Of a DNA stretch of 64,000 nt, positions 49,728 through 59,066 are shown piece by piece. The notes beneath the pieces are model-generated. The model was not told where the DNA came from. It saw nothing but the letters and a program-made list of their open reading frames with translations, and did no database searches. Both the position numbers and the translations under genes were made by a program. The stretch spans positions 682,001-746,000 of the forward strand of contig NZ_BMUY01000002.1 of assembly GCF_014650435.1 (NCBI RefSeq), given 5' to 3'. How positions within the stretch are numbered: position 1 is the stretch's first letter; every line of letters starts with the position of its first letter. The stretch is from Streptomyces tendae (GTDB lineage Bacteria; Actinomycetota; Actinomycetes; Streptomycetales; Streptomycetaceae).

Positions 49728-49804
49728 ACATCGTGCCCGGTGAGGCACTGGCGGAGGATACGAGATTCGAACTCGTGAGGGGTTGCCCCCAACACGCTTT
49801 CCAA
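49717..49804. other. attR
   Basis: 88 bp identical to attL. Right of 49804 the sequence continues as the chromosomal 5' half of tRNA-Ser(GGA). Confidence 0.9.
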
Positions 49805-49836
49805 GCGTGCGCCCTAGGCCTCTAGGCGAATCCTCC
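49752..49836 (-). tRNA. tRNA-Ser(GGA), restored by the element
   Basis: Class II tRNA beginning GGAGGATTCGCCTAGAGG, anticodon loop CTTGGAAAG (anticodon GGA, reading UCC/UCU), long variable arm, T loop GTTCGAATC; CCA is encoded at 49749-49751. The 5' half is chromosomal and the 3' half, from the anticodon loop, comes from the element. Confidence 0.95.
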
Positions 49837-49907
49837 GCCGAGAACATTACATGACGCCGGGGAGTGCTTGCGAACTCGTTCTGAGGCCCCCACATCGGGT
49901 AACGTGT

Positions 49908-50001
49908 GGCCCAGCCCCTCACGCGGCGCTATCTGACTGAACTCCCCCAGGGCCGGAAGGCAGCAAGGGTAGGTCGGCTCTGGCGGGTGCGTGGGGGGCG
50001 T
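49908..50001 (+). ncRNA. ffs: Signal recognition particle RNA (4.5S type)
   Basis: The conserved apical motif CAGGGCCGGAAGGCAGCAAG (about 49948-49967) that binds Ffh is present. The ends pair as CCCCTCACGC (about 49915-49924) with GCGTGGGGGG (49989-49998). Exact ends are approximate. Its place just before dnaX is the usual one in Streptomyces. Confidence 0.9.
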
Positions 50002-50051
50002 CTCGTTTGCGGGCGGTCCGGTTGTCGGTGGGCGCCTATAACCTCGTATGC

Positions 50052-52445
50052 GTGTCGTCTCTCGCGCTCTACCGCCGTTACCGCCCGGAGTCCTTCGCCG
50101 AGGTCATCGGGCAGGGGCATGTCACCGACCCGCTGCAGCAGGCGCTGCGGAACAACCGGGTCAATCACGCGTACCTGTTCAGCGGTCCGCGCGGCTGCGG
50201 CAAGACGACCAGCGCCCGGATCCTGGCGCGCTGTCTGAACTGCGAGCAGGGCCCCACGCCGACCCCGTGCGGCGAGTGCCAGTCCTGCCGCGACCTCGCC
50301 CGGAACGGGCCGGGGTCGATCGACGTCATCGAGATCGACGCCGCCTCGCACGGTGGCGTGGACGACGCCCGTGACCTGCGCGAGAAGGCGTTCTTCGGGC
50401 CCGCCTCCAGCCGGTACAAGATCTACATCATCGACGAGGCCCACATGGTCTCCCCGCAGGGCTTCAACGCCCTGCTGAAGGTCGTCGAGGAGCCACCGGA
50501 GCACCTGAAGTTCATCTTCGCGACCACCGAGCCCGAGAAGGTCATCGGGACCATCCGGTCGCGGACCCACCACTACCCCTTCCGGCTCGTGCCGCCCGGC
50601 ACCCTGCGCGACTACCTCGCCGACGTGTGCGGCCGCGAGGGGATCGCGGTCGAGGAGGGCGTGCTCCCGCTCGTGGTGCGGGCCGGCGCGGGGTCCGTGC
50701 GTGACTCCATGTCCGTCATGGACCAGCTGCTCGCGGGCGCCGGCGCCGACGGTGTGACGTACGACATGACCACCGCCCTGCTCGGTTACACGGACGGCTC
50801 GCTGCTCGACTCCGTCGTCGAGTCCTTCGTCTCCGGGGACGGCTCCGCCGCCTTCGGGGTCGTGGACCGCGTGATCGAGGGGGGCAACGACCCGCGGCGG
50901 TTCGTCACCGACCTGCTGGAGCGCCTCCGCGACCTGGTGATCCTCGCCGCCGTGCCCGACGCCGCGGAGAAGGGGCTCATCGACGCCCCTGCCGACGTCG
51001 TCGAGCGGATGCAGGCCCAGGCGCAGTCCTTCGGCGCCGCCGAGCTGAGCCGCGCCGCCGACATCGTCAACGAGGGACTGACCGAGATGCGCGGCGCCCA
51101 CTCGCCGCGCCTCCAGCTGGAGCTGATCTGCGCGCGCGTGATGCTGCCCGCCGCGTACGGCGACGAGCGGTCGGTGATGGCCCGGCTGGACCGGATCGAG
51201 CGCGGGGTGCAGTTCTCGGCCGGTGCGGGCGCGCCCGCCATGGGGTACGTGCCCGGGCCCGAGGCGCACGCCGGTGCGGCGGGGGCGGCGCCCGCCACGG
51301 CCCCGGTTCCGCCGGGCGGCGGGCCCGCCGCGGCCCGTGCGGCGGTACGGGGCGCGCCCGCAGGCGCCGGTGCCCCGGCGGGTGCGCAGGGCGGCGGCCC
51401 GTACGGCGACGCGGCTGCGGCTGCCGGGTCCGGTGATGGTGGCGGTGCCGGTTCCGGTTACGCATCCGACGCGGGTGGGTCTCCCGCCGACGGTGGGCAC
51501 CCGCAGCCCGCGCCTTCTTCCGCCGCTCCCGCGCCCGCCGCACCACCCCCACCTGCCGCGCCTTCACCTGCCACGCCGCCACCCGGTGCCGCCCCCGGCT
51601 CGGCGCCCGCGCCCGGTGCCTGGCCGACCGCGGCTCCCGCGGGCGGCGGGCGCCGCCCCGGCGGATGGCCCACGGCGGCCCCGGCGGGCGGTGGACAGTC
51701 CCGGACACCGGCCTCCTCCGGTCCCGGCTCCAGTCCCGGCTCCGGTCCCAGTGCAGCGCCCGCCGCGACTTCGGCCCCGACTTCGGCTCCCGCGCCGGTC
51801 GCTCCCGCTCCGGCGTCCGCGCCCGCCTCCCCGCCGCCAGGTGCCGCCGGGGTCGACCCCCGCTCGCTCTGGCCCAACATCCTGGAAGCCGTCAAGAACC
51901 GCCGCCGGTTCACCTGGATCCTGCTCAGCCAGAACGCCCAGGTCACCGGCTTCGACGGCACCTCCCTGCAACTCGGCTTCGTCAACGCCGGCGCCCGGGA
52001 CAACTTCGTGAGCAGCGGCAGCGAGGACGTACTGCGGCAGGCCCTGGCCGAGCAGTTCAACGTGCAGTGGAAGATCGACGCGGTCGTCGACCCCTCCGGC
52101 GGCGGCTCCGCGGCCCCGCCCGCCGGCGGTCCCTCCGGCGGCTTCGGCGGATCCGGTGGCGGTGGCTTCGGTGGCGGTGGTGGAGGGGGCTTCGGCGGGG
52201 GCGCGCCCGCTCAGCGGCCGTCGTCGCCCGCGGCCACGCCCGCCGCGCCGCCCCAGGCCCCCGCACCGGCCCCGGCGCCCGCCCCCGCCCCCCGGCCCTC
52301 GGCGCCCGAGCCGCCCCCGGTCTCCCCCGAGGACGACACCCCCGAGGACGACGACCCGGACCTCGACGAGTCGGCCCTGTCCGGCAAGGAGCTGCTGGTT
52401 CGCGAGTTGGGCGCCACGGTGGTCGAGGAGATCGCGAACGAGTAG
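50052..52445 (+). CDS. dnaX: DNA polymerase III subunit gamma/tau
   Basis: The 797-residue clamp-loader ATPase: Walker A G45-PRGCGK-TT, four-Cys zinc knuckle (CLNCEQGPTPTPCGECQSC), Walker B IIDEAHM, sensor FIFATTEPEKV, then the domain III helices. A very long Ala/Pro/Gly-rich tail (about 390-800) contains a folded DNA-binding-like island (SLWPNILEAVKNRRRFTWILLSQNAQV). It loads the sliding clamp and tethers polymerase III. The GTG at 50052 lacks a ribosome-binding site, and a -10-like TATAAC (50037-50042) places transcription about 3 nt upstream, so the mRNA may be leaderless. Confidence 0.96.
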   Translation: MSSLALYRRYRPESFAEVIGQGHVTDPLQQALRNNRVNHAYLFSGPRGCGKTTSARILARCLNCEQGPTPTPCGECQSCRDLARNGPGSIDVIEIDAASHGGVDDARDLREKAFFGPASSRYKIYIIDEAHMVSPQGFNALLKVVEEPPEHLKFIFATTEPEKVIGTIRSRTHHYPFRLVPPGTLRDYLADVCGREGIAVEEGVLPLVVRAGAGSVRDSMSVMDQLLAGAGADGVTYDMTTALLGYTDGSLLDSVVESFVSGDGSAAFGVVDRVIEGGNDPRRFVTDLLERLRDLVILAAVPDAAEKGLIDAPADVVERMQAQAQSFGAAELSRAADIVNEGLTEMRGAHSPRLQLELICARVMLPAAYGDERSVMARLDRIERGVQFSAGAGAPAMGYVPGPEAHAGAAGAAPATAPVPPGGGPAAARAAVRGAPAGAGAPAGAQGGGPYGDAAAAAGSGDGGGAGSGYASDAGGSPADGGHPQPAPSSAAPAPAAPPPPAAPSPATPPPGAAPGSAPAPGAWPTAAPAGGGRRPGGWPTAAPAGGGQSRTPASSGPGSSPGSGPSAAPAATSAPTSAPAPVAPAPASAPASPPPGAAGVDPRSLWPNILEAVKNRRRFTWILLSQNAQVTGFDGTSLQLGFVNAGARDNFVSSGSEDVLRQALAEQFNVQWKIDAVVDPSGGGSAAPPAGGPSGGFGGSGGGGFGGGGGGGFGGGAPAQRPSSPAATPAAPPQAPAPAPAPAPAPRPSAPEPPPVSPEDDTPEDDDPDLDESALSGKELLVRELGATVVEEIANE

Positions 52446-52541
52446 GCCCGCCGGACCTGGAGGAAGGCACAAGTCTCCGCGCCCGGCCCGTTCGGAAGCC
52501 CGCACAAACCGCATCGGCCCGTTCCCATTAGGCTTCACCCC

Positions 52542-53792
52542 GTGAAGGTCCTTGTCATCGGCGGCGGCGCCCGCGAACACGCCCTGTGCCGTTCCCTGTC
52601 CCTCGACCCCGACGTCACCGCGCTGCACTGCGCACCCGGCAACGCCGGTATCGCCGAGGTCGCCGAACTGCACCAGGTCGACGCCCTCGACGGCGCGGCC
52701 GTCACCGCGCTGGCCACCGGGCTCGGCGCCGAGCTGGTCGTCGTAGGACCCGAGGCGCCGCTGGTCGCCGGGGTCGCCGACGCCGTGCGCGAGGCGGGCA
52801 TCCCGGTCTTCGGCCCGTCGGCGGAGGCCGCCCGGCTGGAGGGCTCCAAGGCATTCGCCAAGGACGTGATGGCCGGCGCCGGCGTGCCCACGGCCCGCTC
52901 CTACGTCTGCACGAACCCCGCGGAGGTCGACGCCGCCCTCGCCGCCTTCGGCGCGCCCTACGTCGTCAAGGACGACGGGCTGGCCGCGGGCAAGGGCGTC
53001 GTCGTCACCGACGACGTCGAGGCGGCCCGCGCGCACGCGAACGCCTGCGACCGCGTGGTCGTCGAGGAGTTCCTGGACGGCCCCGAGGTCTCCCTCTTCG
53101 CCGTCACCGACGGCGAGAACGTCCGCCCGCTCCAGCCCGCCCAGGACTTCAAGCGCGCCCTCGACGGCGACGAGGGTCCGAACACCGGCGGCATGGGCGC
53201 GTACTCGCCGCTGCCCTGGGCCGACCCGAAGCTGGTCGACGAGGTCGTGCAGAGCGTGCTCCAGCCGACCGTCGACGAGATGCGCAGGCGCGGCACCCCG
53301 TTCTCCGGGCTCCTGTACGCCGGCCTCGCGATCACCTCGCGCGGGGTGCGCGTGATCGAGTTCAACGCCCGTTTCGGCGACCCCGAGACCCAGGTCGTGC
53401 TGGCCCGTCTGCAGACCCCGCTCGCCGGTCTGCTGATGGCCGCCGCCACCGGCAATCTCGCCGACCTCGAGCCCCTGCGCTGGAGCGACGAGGCGGCCGT
53501 CACCGTGGTCGTCGCCTCGCACAACTACCCCGGCACCCCGCGCACCGGGGACCCGATCACCGGCCTGGACGCGGTGGCCGCCGAGGACGCCCCGCACGCC
53601 TACGTGCTGCACGCCGGCACCCGCGCCGAGGGCGACGCCGTCGTCAGTGCCGGGGGCCGCGTCCTGTCCGTCACGGCCACCGGCACCGACCTCACCGAGG
53701 CCCGCGACCGTGCCTACCGGGCCGTCGCCCGCATCGGCCTCGACGGCTCGCAGTACCGCACCGACATCGCGGCGAAGGCGGCGGGCGCGTAA
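52542..53792 (+). CDS. purD: Phosphoribosylamine-glycine ligase
   Basis: The 416-residue ATP-grasp enzyme catalyses the second step of purine synthesis (phosphoribosylamine + glycine + ATP to GAR). Signature blocks: [27 protein letters not shown], and the family pattern [11 protein letters not shown]. Length is normal. The GTG start follows TAGGCT by 7 nt, suggesting a -10 box and a leaderless message. It is followed by a 14-bp stem terminator. Confidence 0.97.
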   Translation: MKVLVIGGGAREHALCRSLSLDPDVTALHCAPGNAGIAEVAELHQVDALDGAAVTALATGLGAELVVVGPEAPLVAGVADAVREAGIPVFGPSAEAARLEGSKAFAKDVMAGAGVPTARSYVCTNPAEVDAALAAFGAPYVVKDDGLAAGKGVVVTDDVEAARAHANACDRVVVEEFLDGPEVSLFAVTDGENVRPLQPAQDFKRALDGDEGPNTGGMGAYSPLPWADPKLVDEVVQSVLQPTVDEMRRRGTPFSGLLYAGLAITSRGVRVIEFNARFGDPETQVVLARLQTPLAGLLMAAATGNLADLEPLRWSDEAAVTVVVASHNYPGTPRTGDPITGLDAVAAEDAPHAYVLHAGTRAEGDAVVSAGGRVLSVTATGTDLTEARDRAYRAVARIGLDGSQYRTDIAAKAAGA

Positions 53793-53847
53793 CCCCGCAG
53801 CTTCCTCGCGGCTCTCCGGTCACCTGACCGAACCGAACCGAACCGGA

Positions 53848-53881
53848 CAGGCCCCGGCTCCGTCTCAGGAGTCGGGGCCTG
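53848..53881 (+). terminator. Terminator of purD
   Basis: 14-bp stem with one G-T pair (53848-53861 with 53868-53881), 6-nt loop. Just upstream a 5-bp GAACC tandem repeat occurs (about 53829-53845). The rest of the 53793-54125 gap has no supported gene. Confidence 0.8.
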
Positions 53882-54125
53882 ACCTTTGCTGTCCGTCCCC
53901 ACCTTTCCCCAAAGCCATTCCATCGAGTGACCGATGGGCCATACGGCTGACTGGGCGGAGGGCCCCAACTATGGTGCCGCGCAAGCATTCCGGCACTTGG
54001 CCCACCGGCATTGCGATGTCGGTGCCGGGTGCCACAGTGGGTGGAGTGAGCACGATCCGAAGAGCAGCAGAGCAGCAGGTCCGTCCAGGACAGACAGGAC
54101 AGCGATGAGGGGGTGAGGTCCGGCC

Positions 54126-56198
54126 GTGACCGGTATCGGTGGTGTGGAAATGGGCGCGCAGGCCGCGCGGTCCCGGGCACTGGCGGTGCTGCGGGTCCGC
54201 AGCCGCGCACTGGCCGTGGCCCTGCTGCCCGCTGCCGCCGCCGTGATCCTCCTCGTCGGCGGCTCCACCGGGCACCTGGCGGGCGGCGGCTGGGACGTCC
54301 TGCGCTGGGTCGTCTCCGTCCTCGCGCTGTGCGTGCTGCTGGCCGCCGCCGGGGTCGCCCTGGTCGTGGTCCGCTCCCGGCCCGCCGTGACCCCCACGGT
54401 CACGGTCGCCGAGGAGTCCGCGCCCGACCTCTACCGGATGGTGCGTGACCTGGCCGACCGGCTCGACGTCCCCGCCCCCTCCGCGATAGCGCTCACCCCG
54501 GACTGCGACAGCTGGCTGGAGGACCGCACCCACCCGGCCCACGGCCCGCCGCCCGCGGAGAAGCACCACGACGACCTGGCGGGTCCGGGCGGGCCCGCCC
54601 ACCGCCGGAGCGCCACCGCGCCCGTCCTGGTCATCGGCTCACCGTTCCTGTGGTGGATGCGGGTGGGCGAGCTGCGCGCCGTCCTCGCCCCGGTCGTCGC
54701 AGGTACGGGACCCTCGGCGCACCCCGACATAGCCGCGGCCAGGCGCTTCATACGGGGCCTGGACGCCGCCGTCGCGGTGGCCTCGGCGGGCCGGCGCGAC
54801 CCCCTGTCCCGGGTGGCGTGCGCGGGCCTCGGCTGGGCGTCCCGGCTTCTGCTGCGCAGCTGCCGGGGGCACGCGGCCGAGATGGAGCGCGGGGTCGCCG
54901 CCGCGGCCGCCGAGCGTGCACAGGCTGTGGACTACGGTCTGCGGATCGTCGCGCAGGAGCAGGTCGGGCTCGCGTACGCGGGCTGGGACCGGCTGCTCAC
55001 CCGGGTGGCGCTGCCCGCCTGGCGGATGGGCCGCTGGCCCTCGCGGCTGGACGTGGGTGTCGTCGCGGCCCTCACGGAGCTGTCCCGCCGGGACCGCCTG
55101 GCCGAGGGCTTCGCCTCCCGCCTGGGGGAGCGTCCCGCCTGTGACCTGCTGGAGGAGCCCGGGGTGATGGACGAGGCGGTCTCGCTCCTCGCCGCGCGCC
55201 TCTTCCACGGCGGTCCGGCCGAGACCGGTGCGCACTGGTCGCCGGTGGGCTGGGAGGAGTATCCCGAGGAGGTCGTCGACCGGACCTGGCGCACGGAGGC
55301 GGCCCGCCTGCATCGGGTGCTGGACACCCTGGGCGTCCGCCGCGCCGCCGAGGGCGCCGCGCCGGGCACGGACGGCCCGACCCTGGCCCGCGTCCTGGAC
55401 CACCTCACCACCCCGGACGCCGCGAGCACCACCCCCCTCACCGGCGGGTCCGACGCCCGCGCCGCCGGGTCCGACGCCCGCGCCGCCACCGAGACCGAAA
55501 ACGGCCCGGCCACCCCGCCGGCCGACCTCGACGCCCCCACCGACGCCCCGCAACCCGCTTACGAGGACCCCGACGCGTCGCGTCGTCCGTTCGGCGACTC
55601 CGACGCCTCGCGTCCGTCGTACGGCGATCCCGGCGCCTCACTCCCGCCGGTCGGCGACCCCGACGCCCCGCATCCGCCGTATGGCGACCCCGGGGCCCCG
55701 CATCCGCCGTACGGCGACCACGCCACCCCCGTGCCCACCATCCGCGCCGAGGACGACGAGGACGACCTCGCCGACACCACGGCCCGTGGGGCCGCCCTGG
55801 CCGCCGGGCTCACGGCTCAGCTGGCCCGCGAGGAGGCCGAGGCGCGGCCCGCCGGAGCCCGCGCACCCTCCTCCGCCCCGGGACCGGCCGCCGGTCCCGA
55901 CGCCGCCCTCTGGGACGACCGGGCGCTCCCCCTGCTGCCGTTGCAGCCGCCGCGCACCGGGCGCGAGATCCTCACCGCGCACATCACGGCGATGGTGTGC
56001 TGCGCGGCGATGGACACCGCCGGCGCGGCCCCCGCGCTCGACTGGCTCGACGGGCCGTCGCTCCTGTTCGACGGCGCCCGCACCGCTGACCTGGCGCCCA
56101 GTGTTCTCAGCCTCGTCGAGACCGGCGACCCGGGCCCGCTGCGCGCCTGGATGACCGAGCTGGGCATACGGCCGGAGAAGCCGGTGCGCCTGGTCTGA
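54126..56198 (+). CDS. Membrane protein resembling an M48 peptidase with a lost active site
   Basis: The 690-residue protein has two N-terminal helices (about 28-47 and 60-83). Residues about 95-240 resemble the M48/HtpX core: DLYRMVRDLADRLDVPAPSAIALTPDCDSWLEDR, then VLVIGSPFLWWMRVGELRAVLAP. Where HtpX has HExxH, this protein has P189-V-V-A-G193, so no zinc can bind in the usual way. The second half includes a 10-residue tandem repeat (GDP(D/G)AP(H)PPY type, about residues 480-540) and a conserved C-terminal part. No function is known; a scaffold or regulatory role is inference. It lies between purine genes but is not related to them. Confidence 0.72.
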   Translation: MTGIGGVEMGAQAARSRALAVLRVRSRALAVALLPAAAAVILLVGGSTGHLAGGGWDVLRWVVSVLALCVLLAAAGVALVVVRSRPAVTPTVTVAEESAPDLYRMVRDLADRLDVPAPSAIALTPDCDSWLEDRTHPAHGPPPAEKHHDDLAGPGGPAHRRSATAPVLVIGSPFLWWMRVGELRAVLAPVVAGTGPSAHPDIAAARRFIRGLDAAVAVASAGRRDPLSRVACAGLGWASRLLLRSCRGHAAEMERGVAAAAAERAQAVDYGLRIVAQEQVGLAYAGWDRLLTRVALPAWRMGRWPSRLDVGVVAALTELSRRDRLAEGFASRLGERPACDLLEEPGVMDEAVSLLAARLFHGGPAETGAHWSPVGWEEYPEEVVDRTWRTEAARLHRVLDTLGVRRAAEGAAPGTDGPTLARVLDHLTTPDAASTTPLTGGSDARAAGSDARAATETENGPATPPADLDAPTDAPQPAYEDPDASRRPFGDSDASRPSYGDPGASLPPVGDPDAPHPPYGDPGAPHPPYGDHATPVPTIRAEDDEDDLADTTARGAALAAGLTAQLAREEAEARPAGARAPSSAPGPAAGPDAALWDDRALPLLPLQPPRTGREILTAHITAMVCCAAMDTAGAAPALDWLDGPSLLFDGARTADLAPSVLSLVETGDPGPLRAWMTELGIRPEKPVRLV

Positions 56199-56399
56199 CA
56201 CCCGGAGAACCTCTGTCCGCAGAACCTCTGTCCGCCGCCTCCACCCGGCGAATCGGACTGCCTCATTCCACTTTCGGCCACTTCGCAACGAACAGTGACA
56301 GCCCGCGTGCGAAATGTGATGTGCTGGGACCGATCGCGCACATGGCAAAGGCGTTCGTCATACGCACGACCACGGGGGCACGAGGGAGGGGACTGTCCC

Positions 56400-57875
56400 A
56401 TGGGGCCCGAGCAGATCCGCCGTTGGGAGTCGGGAGCACTCGCGCACGCCGTGACGGACCCCTTCGGACAGGGACCGGTCCCCTGGCTGCGTGGCGGCGA
56501 GACGTACTTCGGCGACACCGGCCAGGTGGTCGCCTGGTACGCGGACCAGGACAGCACACCCACGGGCGCCCGCACCGGCTCCGGTGGCGGCCCCCGCGCC
56601 GCGGACGACGTCCGCCGCCAGATCAAGGGCTTCACCGCGACGGGCGCCGCCGCCCCGGGCGAGGCCATCGACTTCCACGTCACCGTCGACCCGCCGCAGG
56701 AGTTCAGCGTCGACGTCTACCGGATCGGGCACTACGGCGGTGACGGCGCCGCCAAGATCACCACCAGTCCCCGCCTGTCCGGCATCGTCCAGCCCCCGCC
56801 GCTCACCGCCGACCGCACGGTCTCCTGCCACCACTGGTGGCTGTCGTGGCGGCTGCAGATCCCGTCGTACTGGACCATCGGCGCGTACGTCGCCGTCCTC
56901 ACCACCGCCGACGGCTACCGCTCCCACGTCCCCTTCACGGTCCGCGACGACCACCCCGCCGACCTGCTCCTCCTCCTGCCGGACGTCACCTGGCAGGCGT
57001 ACAACCTCTATCCGGAGGACGGCCGCACCGGCGCCAGCCTGTACCACGCCTGGGACGAGGAGGGCCGGCTCCTCGGTGAGGCGGACGCCGCGACGACCGT
57101 CTCCTTCGACCGCCCGTACGCGGGCGCCGGGCTGCCCCTCCACGTCGGCCACGCCTACGACTTCATCCGCTTCGCCGAGCGCTACGGCTACGACCTCGCC
57201 TACGCCGACGCCCGCGACCTGCACTCCGGCCGCGTCGACCCGGCCCGCTACCGGGGGCTGGTCTTCCCCGGCCACGACGAGTACTGGTCCGCTCCCATGC
57301 GCCGCTCCGCGGAACTCGCCCGCGACCGGGGCACGTCCCTGGTCTTCCTCTCCGCCAACACCATGTACTGGCAGGTCGAGCTGGCCCCCTCCCCGTCCGG
57401 TGCCCCCGACCGGCTGCTGACCTGCCGCAAACGCAAGGGGCCCGGCCGCCCCGCGCTGTGGCGGGAGATCGACCGGCCCGAGCAGCAGCTGCTCGGCATC
57501 CAGTACGCCGGCCGCGTCCCCGAACCGCACCCGATGATCGTCCGCAACGCCGGTCACTGGCTCTGGGACGCCACCGGAGCGCACGAGGGCGACGAGATCG
57601 AGGACCTGGTGGCGGGCGAGGCCGACCGCTACTTCCCGCGCACCGCGCTCCCCGAGCACGACGAGCGGGTCCTGCTCGCCCACTCCCCGTACCCGGACGT
57701 GGACGGCGTCCGGCGGCACCAGGAGACCTCGCTGTACCGGGCCCCGTCGGGCGCCTGGGTCTTCGCGTCCGGCACGTTCGCCTGGTCCCCGGCCCTGGAC
57801 CGCCCCGGCCACGTCGACCCGCGCGTCCAGCGCGCCACGGCCAACCTCCTGGACCGCATCTGCAAACGGGACTGA
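56400..57875 (+). CDS. N,N-dimethylformamidase beta-like domain protein
   Basis: The 491-residue protein carries, from about residue 180, the large domain seen in the beta subunit of DMF amidase: DLLLLLPDVTWQAYNLYPEDG, VSFDRPYAGAG, FIRFAERYGYDLAYADARDLHSGRVDPARYRGLVFPGHDEYWS. An N-terminal beta domain (FHVTVDPPQEFSVDVYRIGHYGG) precedes it. The DMFase alpha subunit is absent. No signal peptide is visible from the ATG at 56400 (GGGAGGGG upstream). Enzymatic activity is unproven in such stand-alone homologues. Confidence 0.82.
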   Translation: MGPEQIRRWESGALAHAVTDPFGQGPVPWLRGGETYFGDTGQVVAWYADQDSTPTGARTGSGGGPRAADDVRRQIKGFTATGAAAPGEAIDFHVTVDPPQEFSVDVYRIGHYGGDGAAKITTSPRLSGIVQPPPLTADRTVSCHHWWLSWRLQIPSYWTIGAYVAVLTTADGYRSHVPFTVRDDHPADLLLLLPDVTWQAYNLYPEDGRTGASLYHAWDEEGRLLGEADAATTVSFDRPYAGAGLPLHVGHAYDFIRFAERYGYDLAYADARDLHSGRVDPARYRGLVFPGHDEYWSAPMRRSAELARDRGTSLVFLSANTMYWQVELAPSPSGAPDRLLTCRKRKGPGRPALWREIDRPEQQLLGIQYAGRVPEPHPMIVRNAGHWLWDATGAHEGDEIEDLVAGEADRYFPRTALPEHDERVLLAHSPYPDVDGVRRHQETSLYRAPSGAWVFASGTFAWSPALDRPGHVDPRVQRATANLLDRICKRD

Positions 57876-57982
57876 GCCGCGCCCCCCGTGCCGCGCCCCC
57901 GCCCCCGCCCCTGCCCCGCTCGTCGCCCTCCCCCCGACGTACGGGACAATCGACGTATTGTTCAGAACCACGGGGAGGAACC

Positions 57983-58882
57983 GTGTCCGGATTCGTTGAA
58001 AAGCCCGAACCGATCCAGGTTCCGGGTCTGGTGCACCTGCACACCGGCAAGGTGCGCGAGCTGTACCGGAACGAGGCGGGCGACCTCGTGATGGTCGCCA
58101 GCGACCGCATCTCCGCCTACGACTGGGTGCTGCCGACCGAGATCCCCGACAAGGGCCGGGTCCTCACCCAGCTCTCCCTGTGGTGGTTCGACCAGCTCGC
58201 CGACCTGGCCCCGAACCACGTGCTGAGCACCGAGCTGCCCCCCGGCGCCCCCGCCGACTGGGAGGGCCGCGCCCTGGTCTGCAAGTCGCTGCGGATGGTC
58301 CCCGTGGAGTGCGTGGCCCGCGGCTACCTCACCGGCTCCGGCCTGGCGGAGTACGACCAGACCCGCACCGTCTGCGGCCTCGCCCTGCCCGAGGGCCTCG
58401 TCGACGGCTCGGAGCTGCCCGCCCCGATCTTCACCCCCGCCACCAAGGCCGAGGTCGGCGAGCACGACGAGAACGTCTCCTACGAGGAGGTCGCCCGCCA
58501 GGTCGGCGCCGACACCGCGGCCGCCCTGCGCCAGGCGACCCTCGCCGTCTACTCCCGTGCCCGGGACATCGCCCGCGAGCGCGGCATCGTCCTCGCGGAC
58601 ACCAAGTTCGAGTTCGGCTTCGACGGGGACGACCTGGTCCTCGCCGACGAGGTCCTCACCCCGGACTCCTCCCGCTTCTGGCCGGCCGACCGGTGGCAGC
58701 CGGGCCGCGCGCAGCCGTCGTACGACAAGCAGTTCGTGCGGGACTGGCTGACCTCGGCCGAGTCCGGCTGGGACCGCAAGAGCGAGCAGCCCCCGCCGCC
58801 GCTGCCGCAGCAGGTCGTGGACGCCACCCGCGCCAAGTACGTGGAGGCGTACGAGCTGCTGACCGGCCAGAGCTGGTCGTAG
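57983..58882 (+). CDS. purC: SAICAR synthetase
   Basis: The 299-residue enzyme joins aspartate to CAIR in purine synthesis. Visible signatures are HTGKVRELY (ATP loop), MVASDRISAYDWVLP, VPVECVARGYLTGSG and VLADTKFEFGFD. GGGGAGGAACC precedes the GTG at 57983. It is monocistronic with its own promoter gap and ends at a bidirectional terminator. Confidence 0.97.
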   Translation: MSGFVEKPEPIQVPGLVHLHTGKVRELYRNEAGDLVMVASDRISAYDWVLPTEIPDKGRVLTQLSLWWFDQLADLAPNHVLSTELPPGAPADWEGRALVCKSLRMVPVECVARGYLTGSGLAEYDQTRTVCGLALPEGLVDGSELPAPIFTPATKAEVGEHDENVSYEEVARQVGADTAAALRQATLAVYSRARDIARERGIVLADTKFEFGFDGDDLVLADEVLTPDSSRFWPADRWQPGRAQPSYDKQFVRDWLTSAESGWDRKSEQPPPPLPQQVVDATRAKYVEAYELLTGQSWS

Positions 58883-58918
58883 CGGCGGACGGACACAGCG
58901 GCGGCAGGCCGCACACGA

Positions 58919-58949
58919 AGAAGCCCCCGGCCGAAAACCGGGGGCTTCT
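58919..58949. terminator. Bidirectional terminator, purC and tRNA-Gly
   Basis: 12-bp stem AGAAGCCCCCGG (58919-58930) with its complement (58938-58949), 7-nt A-rich loop. Confidence 0.85.
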
Positions 58950-58956
58950 CATCTGG

Positions 58957-59029
58957 AGCGAACGACGAGGTTCGAACTCGCGACCTCAACCTTGGCAAGG
59001 TTGCGCTCTACCAACTGAGCTACGTTCGC
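58957..59029 (-). tRNA. tRNA-Gly(GCC), copy 1
   Basis: 73-nt tRNA starting GCGAACGTAGCTCAG, anticodon loop CTTGCCAAG, T loop GTTCGAACC, discriminator T. CCA is encoded (58954-58956). Confidence 0.95.
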
Positions 59030-59066
59030 ACTGCGGGCCGTGGATTTCTCCGTGGCGCGACAGCCA

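Larger units (their letters stand above)
33651..49804. mobile_element. AICE (pSAM2-type integrative and conjugative element) in tRNA-Ser(GGA)
   Basis: Exactly repeated 88-bp ends (33651-33738 and 49717-49804) contain the 3' part of tRNA-Ser(GGA) up to the anticodon loop; the span from repeat to repeat is 16,066 bp. Inside lie the full AICE toolkit: tyrosine integrase beside attR, excisionase, Prim-Pol plus ATPase replication genes, an FtsK/TraB single-protein DNA translocase, Spd-type spread proteins, a GntR regulator and a Nudix immunity gene. Unlike typical ICEs there is no type IV secretion system, as expected for transfer of double-stranded DNA between hyphae. Cargo includes an XRE-ImmA gene with partner and a restriction nuclease. 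All modules appear intact. Confidence 0.93.

Noticed and set aside
53934..54116. 60-codon frame in the purD downstream gap
   Set aside because: No ribosome-binding site, no recognisable structure and irregular codon use compared with neighbours.
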